This document shows positions 61,011 to 64,000 of a stretch of DNA of 64,000 bases, one piece after another; the stretch's first letter is position 1, and each line of letters begins with the position of its first letter. A program made the translations under genes and the position numbers. The stretch covers positions 38,011-102,010 of the forward strand of contig NZ_BFAQ01000005.1 in the NCBI RefSeq assembly GCF_002933855.1. The letters run 5' to 3'. Under the pieces are notes generated by a model. That model was not told the origin of the DNA. It searched no databases and saw only the letters and a program-made list of their open reading frames with translations. Origin of the DNA: Vibrio penaeicida. Lineage in GTDB: Bacteria; Pseudomonadota; Gammaproteobacteria; Enterobacterales; Vibrionaceae.

Positions 61011-62261
61011 TTATATATTTGTATAAGCTTTTTTTATCTCTTCAGCAATCACTGCAATGCCTTTTTGCATTGCTTCATCATCTTGAACGTAGTTCATGCG
61101 CAAACATTGATGAGCATGATCCCATTCATCTTTCTGACCTATAAAGAAATATTCACCTGGGACAATCAGAACGCCTCGGTCTTTCAGGCGTTTGTATAAT
61201 TCCATTGTAGTGATAGGTAATTCATCGAACCATAGCCATAAAAAAATAGCACCTTCTGGTTTATGAATACGAAAACGCGGGTCATCGATGGCATCTTGCA
61301 GCAGTTGAACGGCGCGCTGAGATTTCTGTTGATAGAAAGGTTTGATGGTGTTTTGGCTTAGGTTGAGTAAATCACCGGATTCAATCATGTGCTTACCTAG
61401 CGCTGGACCTAAACTTCCTGGCGCTAAGCTGATGATGCCATTCATGTTTGCAAGGGCTTGAGTAACCTCTTCATTCGCAATCACAATGCCACAACGGAGC
61501 CCCGGCAATCCGAGCTTAGACATACTCATGCAAAGGATGGTGTTGTCATTCCAAAATGGCGTCACGTCTTCAAAAATGATGTTTGGGAAAGGGGTGCCAT
61601 AAGCGTTATCGATAATCAGTGGAATATTGTTGTCCCGTGCTAGTTTATCCAGCTTGCGCACTTCTTCATCGGTTAACACGTTGCCTGTTGGATTTGTTGG
61701 TCTTGATGCGCAAATCGCTGCGATAGATTCATCCACTTTTAACTGTTCAAAATCCACATGATATTTGAACATGCGATTGTCCAACATTTCGATCTCTGGG
61801 TGGTAAGATACGAAAATATCATCGTCAATACCCGCATCTCCATAACCTATGTATTCAGGTGCAAGAGGAAGTAATATCTTTTTATGCGAGCCGTCGGCTT
61901 GTTGACCAGCAAATAGGTTAAAAAGATAGAAAAAGCCGCTTTGGCTGCCATTGGTTAGGCTGATGTTTTTTTCTGAAACGTCCCAACCATAAGTCTCCTT
62001 TAGCAGAGAAGCTAAAGCCGAAATGAACGCATTTTTCCCTTGGGGACCATCGTAATTTGCCATAGAGGCAACCAGTTCTCCATTTTCCAGCATTTTTGCA
62101 CTGGCTTGATGAAAATATTCGAGCATTGCAGGAATGGCGGCTGGGTTACCACCTCCGAGCATGATGGCGCCTGGCGTACGGAGGCCATCGTTTAAGTCAT
62201 CCATTAGTTGGGTAATACCTGAATATCGATTAAATTTTTCACCAAATGTAGAGAACTGCAT
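61011..62261 (-). CDS. avtA: Valine--pyruvate aminotransferase
   Basis: This 416-aa fold-type I PLP enzyme starts MQFSTFGEKFNRYSGITQLMDDL and has the PLP lysine in LCMSMSKLGLPGLRCG. N-terminal and overall length match AvtA, which interconverts valine/alanine and 2-oxoisovalerate/pyruvate, complementing IlvE. Confidence 0.93.
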   Translation of the reverse strand: MQFSTFGEKFNRYSGITQLMDDLNDGLRTPGAIMLGGGNPAAIPAMLEYFHQASAKMLENGELVASMANYDGPQGKNAFISALASLLKETYGWDVSEKNISLTNGSQSGFFYLFNLFAGQQADGSHKKILLPLAPEYIGYGDAGIDDDIFVSYHPEIEMLDNRMFKYHVDFEQLKVDESIAAICASRPTNPTGNVLTDEEVRKLDKLARDNNIPLIIDNAYGTPFPNIIFEDVTPFWNDNTILCMSMSKLGLPGLRCGIVIANEEVTQALANMNGIISLAPGSLGPALGKHMIESGDLLNLSQNTIKPFYQQKSQRAVQLLQDAIDDPRFRIHKPEGAIFLWLWFDELPITTMELYKRLKDRGVLIVPGEYFFIGQKDEWDHAHQCLRMNYVQDDEAMQKGIAVIAEEIKKAYTNI

Positions 62262-62644
62262 TACTTCTTTTCCTAAATATTTTTTGTATTTTCTGTCATA
62301 TGCCGTGTGTAGCGACTAAATTGCTATTGCTTGCCATTCAGCGCTGATACTTATGTTGATAATTTGTTGTGCAAGACTGCTCAACATACATTATCGAAAC
62401 AGGAAGTAAAAGAGGGGAAGAAGCTTTGTTTTTCTGGGAAGAAAAGTGAGGTTAAATAGTGCAGATTTGTTAGCCCTGTGAGTTGTTGATTTACGCAAAA
62501 TAACTCTTGTTTTTTTGTGTGGAGCGGGTAGTACAACAAATGGTGAGCATGTGTACTTTAAGGTTTTTATTTAATGGTTCTGCAAGAGTGTTGATGTGTA
62601 CTGAAATATAATTTTCAACATACTAATCAACAGTTTGGATTGTC
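62262..62644. other. Divergent intergenic region between avtA and the first small lipoprotein
   Basis: These 383 bases are AT-rich and hold promoters for both divergent genes. I see no gene, clear operator or RNA structure in them. Confidence 0.4.
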
Positions 62645-63007
62645 ATGAAACACAAGTATTTACTACCATCACTTGCTGCTCTAGCATTGTCAGCTTGTAG
62701 CGTAACCAACTACCAAGCAGCCGAACCAACAGCAGCACCTGATGATATTAAGGAAGCCAAAGTTAAGCTGAGTGGCATAGACAATATGAAGGTTACGGAC
62801 GAAGGTTATATTACGTATTTTGAATCCGTACCTCATAGCTACATGTGGGACACACAGGTTATTAAACAGATGAGCCAAGAAGGAGCATGCGAAAATCTGT
62901 ATGACTTCTTAGAGCTTGGCTTTGTGGTGAAAATTGGCTTTAAAGGTGAAGGCGGTCGAGAAGAGCATTTTGATCTGGCTCGCTGTAGTAACTATGAGAC
63001 AAATTAG
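62645..63007 (+). CDS. Small lipoprotein, first of a tandem pair
   Basis: This 120-aa protein has a lipobox LSAC (Cys at 18). After the cysteine comes a linker and a compact domain (DDIKEAKVKLSGIDNMKVTDEGYITYFESV ... GACENLYDFLELGFVVKIGFKGEGGREEHFDLARC) with two conserved cysteines that may form a disulfide. It is clearly paralogous to the next gene (shared DIK, DxGYI.Y, F(K)GxGGxEE, ARC). Function is unknown. Confidence 0.8.
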   Translation: MKHKYLLPSLAALALSACSVTNYQAAEPTAAPDDIKEAKVKLSGIDNMKVTDEGYITYFESVPHSYMWDTQVIKQMSQEGACENLYDFLELGFVVKIGFKGEGGREEHFDLARCSNYETN

Positions 63008-63134
63008 ATCTTTTTAGCTCGATTTATTATGTTGTTAATACTATTAACATTAAATAATTGTGGGCTAAATCCTCTCTCTAACTTTAATTGTTAAATATAA
63101 TGCGGAAGTTACATTATAAAATTTATGGAAAACT

Positions 63135-63503
63135 ATGAAACTTCGAACATTGGTTGTGACACTAGGAATTTTACTTACAGCTGGTTGTGGCATTAAAAGT
63201 TATGAACCTACGGCTCCAACTGCTAGCGAAAATGATATCAAAATGGCTCGTGAATGGTTATCAGATGTTAGCAATCTTAAAATTAGTGATGATGGTTACA
63301 TTAATTACGTAGAGGCTTTGCCTGGAAGTAGTAGCTACAAATGGAATACCACTAACATCAAGAGAATCAGCCAAGAGTGGTCTTGTGGAAACATGTACCC
63401 TTTACTTGAAAAAGGGTTTGTCATTCGACTCCTTTTCAAAGGAAAAGGGGGGAAAGAAGAACTCTACGACAAAGCACGTTGTGACGCGGAAGAAACAAAC
63501 TGA
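63135..63503 (+). CDS. Small lipoprotein, second of a tandem pair
   Basis: This 122-aa protein has a lipobox TAGC (Cys at 19). Its domain, DIKMAREWLSDVSNLKISDDGYINYVEAL ... CGNMYPLLEKGFVIRLLFKGKGGKEELYDKARC, aligns along its whole length with the preceding gene, and both cysteines are kept. It arose by tandem duplication. Its base composition is more AT-rich than neighbours. No family recognised. Confidence 0.8.
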   Translation: MKLRTLVVTLGILLTAGCGIKSYEPTAPTASENDIKMAREWLSDVSNLKISDDGYINYVEALPGSSSYKWNTTNIKRISQEWSCGNMYPLLEKGFVIRLLFKGKGGKEELYDKARCDAEETN

Positions 63504-63554
63504 TTTCCTCCTGTGAATAAATTAAAAAAGGAAGCTATATAAGGCTAATGCCAG
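63504..63554. other. Junction between tandem lipoprotein and IS4-family element
   Basis: About 50 bases between the lipoprotein stop and the transposase stop. The IS end is probably close to 63546-63575, where TGCCAGTCAG / CTGACTGGCA (63549-63573) forms a perfect stem that also overlaps the last transposase codons. Confidence 0.45.
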
Positions 63555-63998
63555 TCAGTTAAGCTGACTGGCACTCTTTTTATTGGGGTATTTTCTATTC
63601 CTAGGTTTCACGCTTCTCGGGTATATTCTATCTTCTCTTTTTAGTGGTAAAACATGATGCGGTGTTTCGTCTAAAAGATGATTAATACGTTTGGGAATAG
63701 TACCTGCCGCTTCTAGCCAAAACCCATATATCAAGTGGATTATTGCGGTTGCACTTGTAGTGAAACTCAGTTGGTTAGGATAAATCCCCAGTATCGTCTT
63801 TGCCATATTAACCATTTGATATCGGATAATATTGTAGCCAAGTAGCACTCCCCACAGCTCTTGTTCTATCATATCGGGAAGTTTGCTTCTTAACGTGAAC
63901 TCATTGTTGAGTAAAGAAGATTTGATTTCTCGGTAACCCACTTCTATTTCCCATCGGTGGCTATATAAGTCGACGATTTCTTCTGATGGGAAGCGCAT
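63555..63998 (-). CDS. IS4-family transposase, C-terminal part (cut by the window)
   Basis: The last 147 codons of a transposase run in from the right edge. The YREK signature of IS4-type DDE enzymes is seen as YSHRWEIEVGYREIKSSL, carrying the catalytic Glu. The frame opens at the window edge, so the N-terminal catalytic Asp residues lie outside. The listed start is not a real start codon choice; it is the edge. Confidence 0.88.
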   Translation of the reverse strand: MRFPSEEIVDLYSHRWEIEVGYREIKSSLLNNEFTLRSKLPDMIEQELWGVLLGYNIIRYQMVNMAKTILGIYPNQLSFTTSATAIIHLIYGFWLEAAGTIPKRINHLLDETPHHVLPLKREDRIYPRSVKPRNRKYPNKKSASQLN

Positions 63999-64000
63999 GG

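Overview
The window is a piece of the large chromosome of a Vibrio-like gammaproteobacterium, spanning the replication origin. The evidence is the conserved order atpCDGAHFEBI - parB/parA - rsmG - mnmG - oriC - mioC, then mnmE - yidC - yidD - rnpA - rpmH - amino-acid ABC transporter - dnaA - dnaN - recF - gyrB - small heat-shock protein, and ilvGMEDA next to comM. No tRNA, rRNA or CRISPR array was seen.

Layout. (1) 1-7422 is the end of a genomic island inserted in comM. Its last bases form a Tn402/Tn7-like end, and only the first 283 codons of comM remain here. The island carries a DNA adenine methyltransferase running off the left edge, two small unknown genes, and a nested 4.5-kb Tn3-family element (2561-7060). 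That element has 38-bp inverted repeats and a perfect 5-bp target duplication (TGAAC). It holds a resolvase and an effector/immunity pair (LysM, pyocin-like and GH-E nuclease regions, with an ankyrin partner), but no transposase. (2) 8468-15055 is the attenuated ilvL-ilvGMEDA operon. (3) 15057-19041 holds the punR/punC divergent pair and an ABC solute-binding protein with a divergent permease but no ATPase. (4) 19075-27623 is glmU and the complete ATP synthase operon. (5) 27813-32936 is parB/parA, rsmG, mnmG, oriC and mioC.

(6) 33187-45705 is a 12.5-kb heme/iron-acquisition locus: Fur box, FecI-type sigma factor, FecR, TonB-dependent receptor with STN domain, two paralogous PKD-type lipoproteins, a hemophilin/TbpB-like secreted protein, a Slam-type outer-membrane translocator, and ExbB-ExbD-TonB. 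Four intergenic regions in it share one 26-bp promoter-like motif (TTACGGRTTTT, 11 bases, CGGT). These lie before the receptor, the first lipoprotein, the hemophilin and exbB, and I infer that they are the promoters of the FecI-like sigma factor. This is the strongest candidate for an undescribed integrated system in the window.

(7) 45943-58650 is housekeeping: mnmE, yidC, yidD, rnpA, rpmH, an amino-acid ABC transporter, dnaA, dnaN, recF (with a parS-like site in its 3' end) and gyrB. (8) 58651-64000 carries a small heat-shock gene with a sigma-32-like promoter and a ROSE-type RNA thermometer, a Wzz-like chain-length protein, avtA, two tandem paralogous lipoproteins and the end of an IS4-family transposase running off the right edge.
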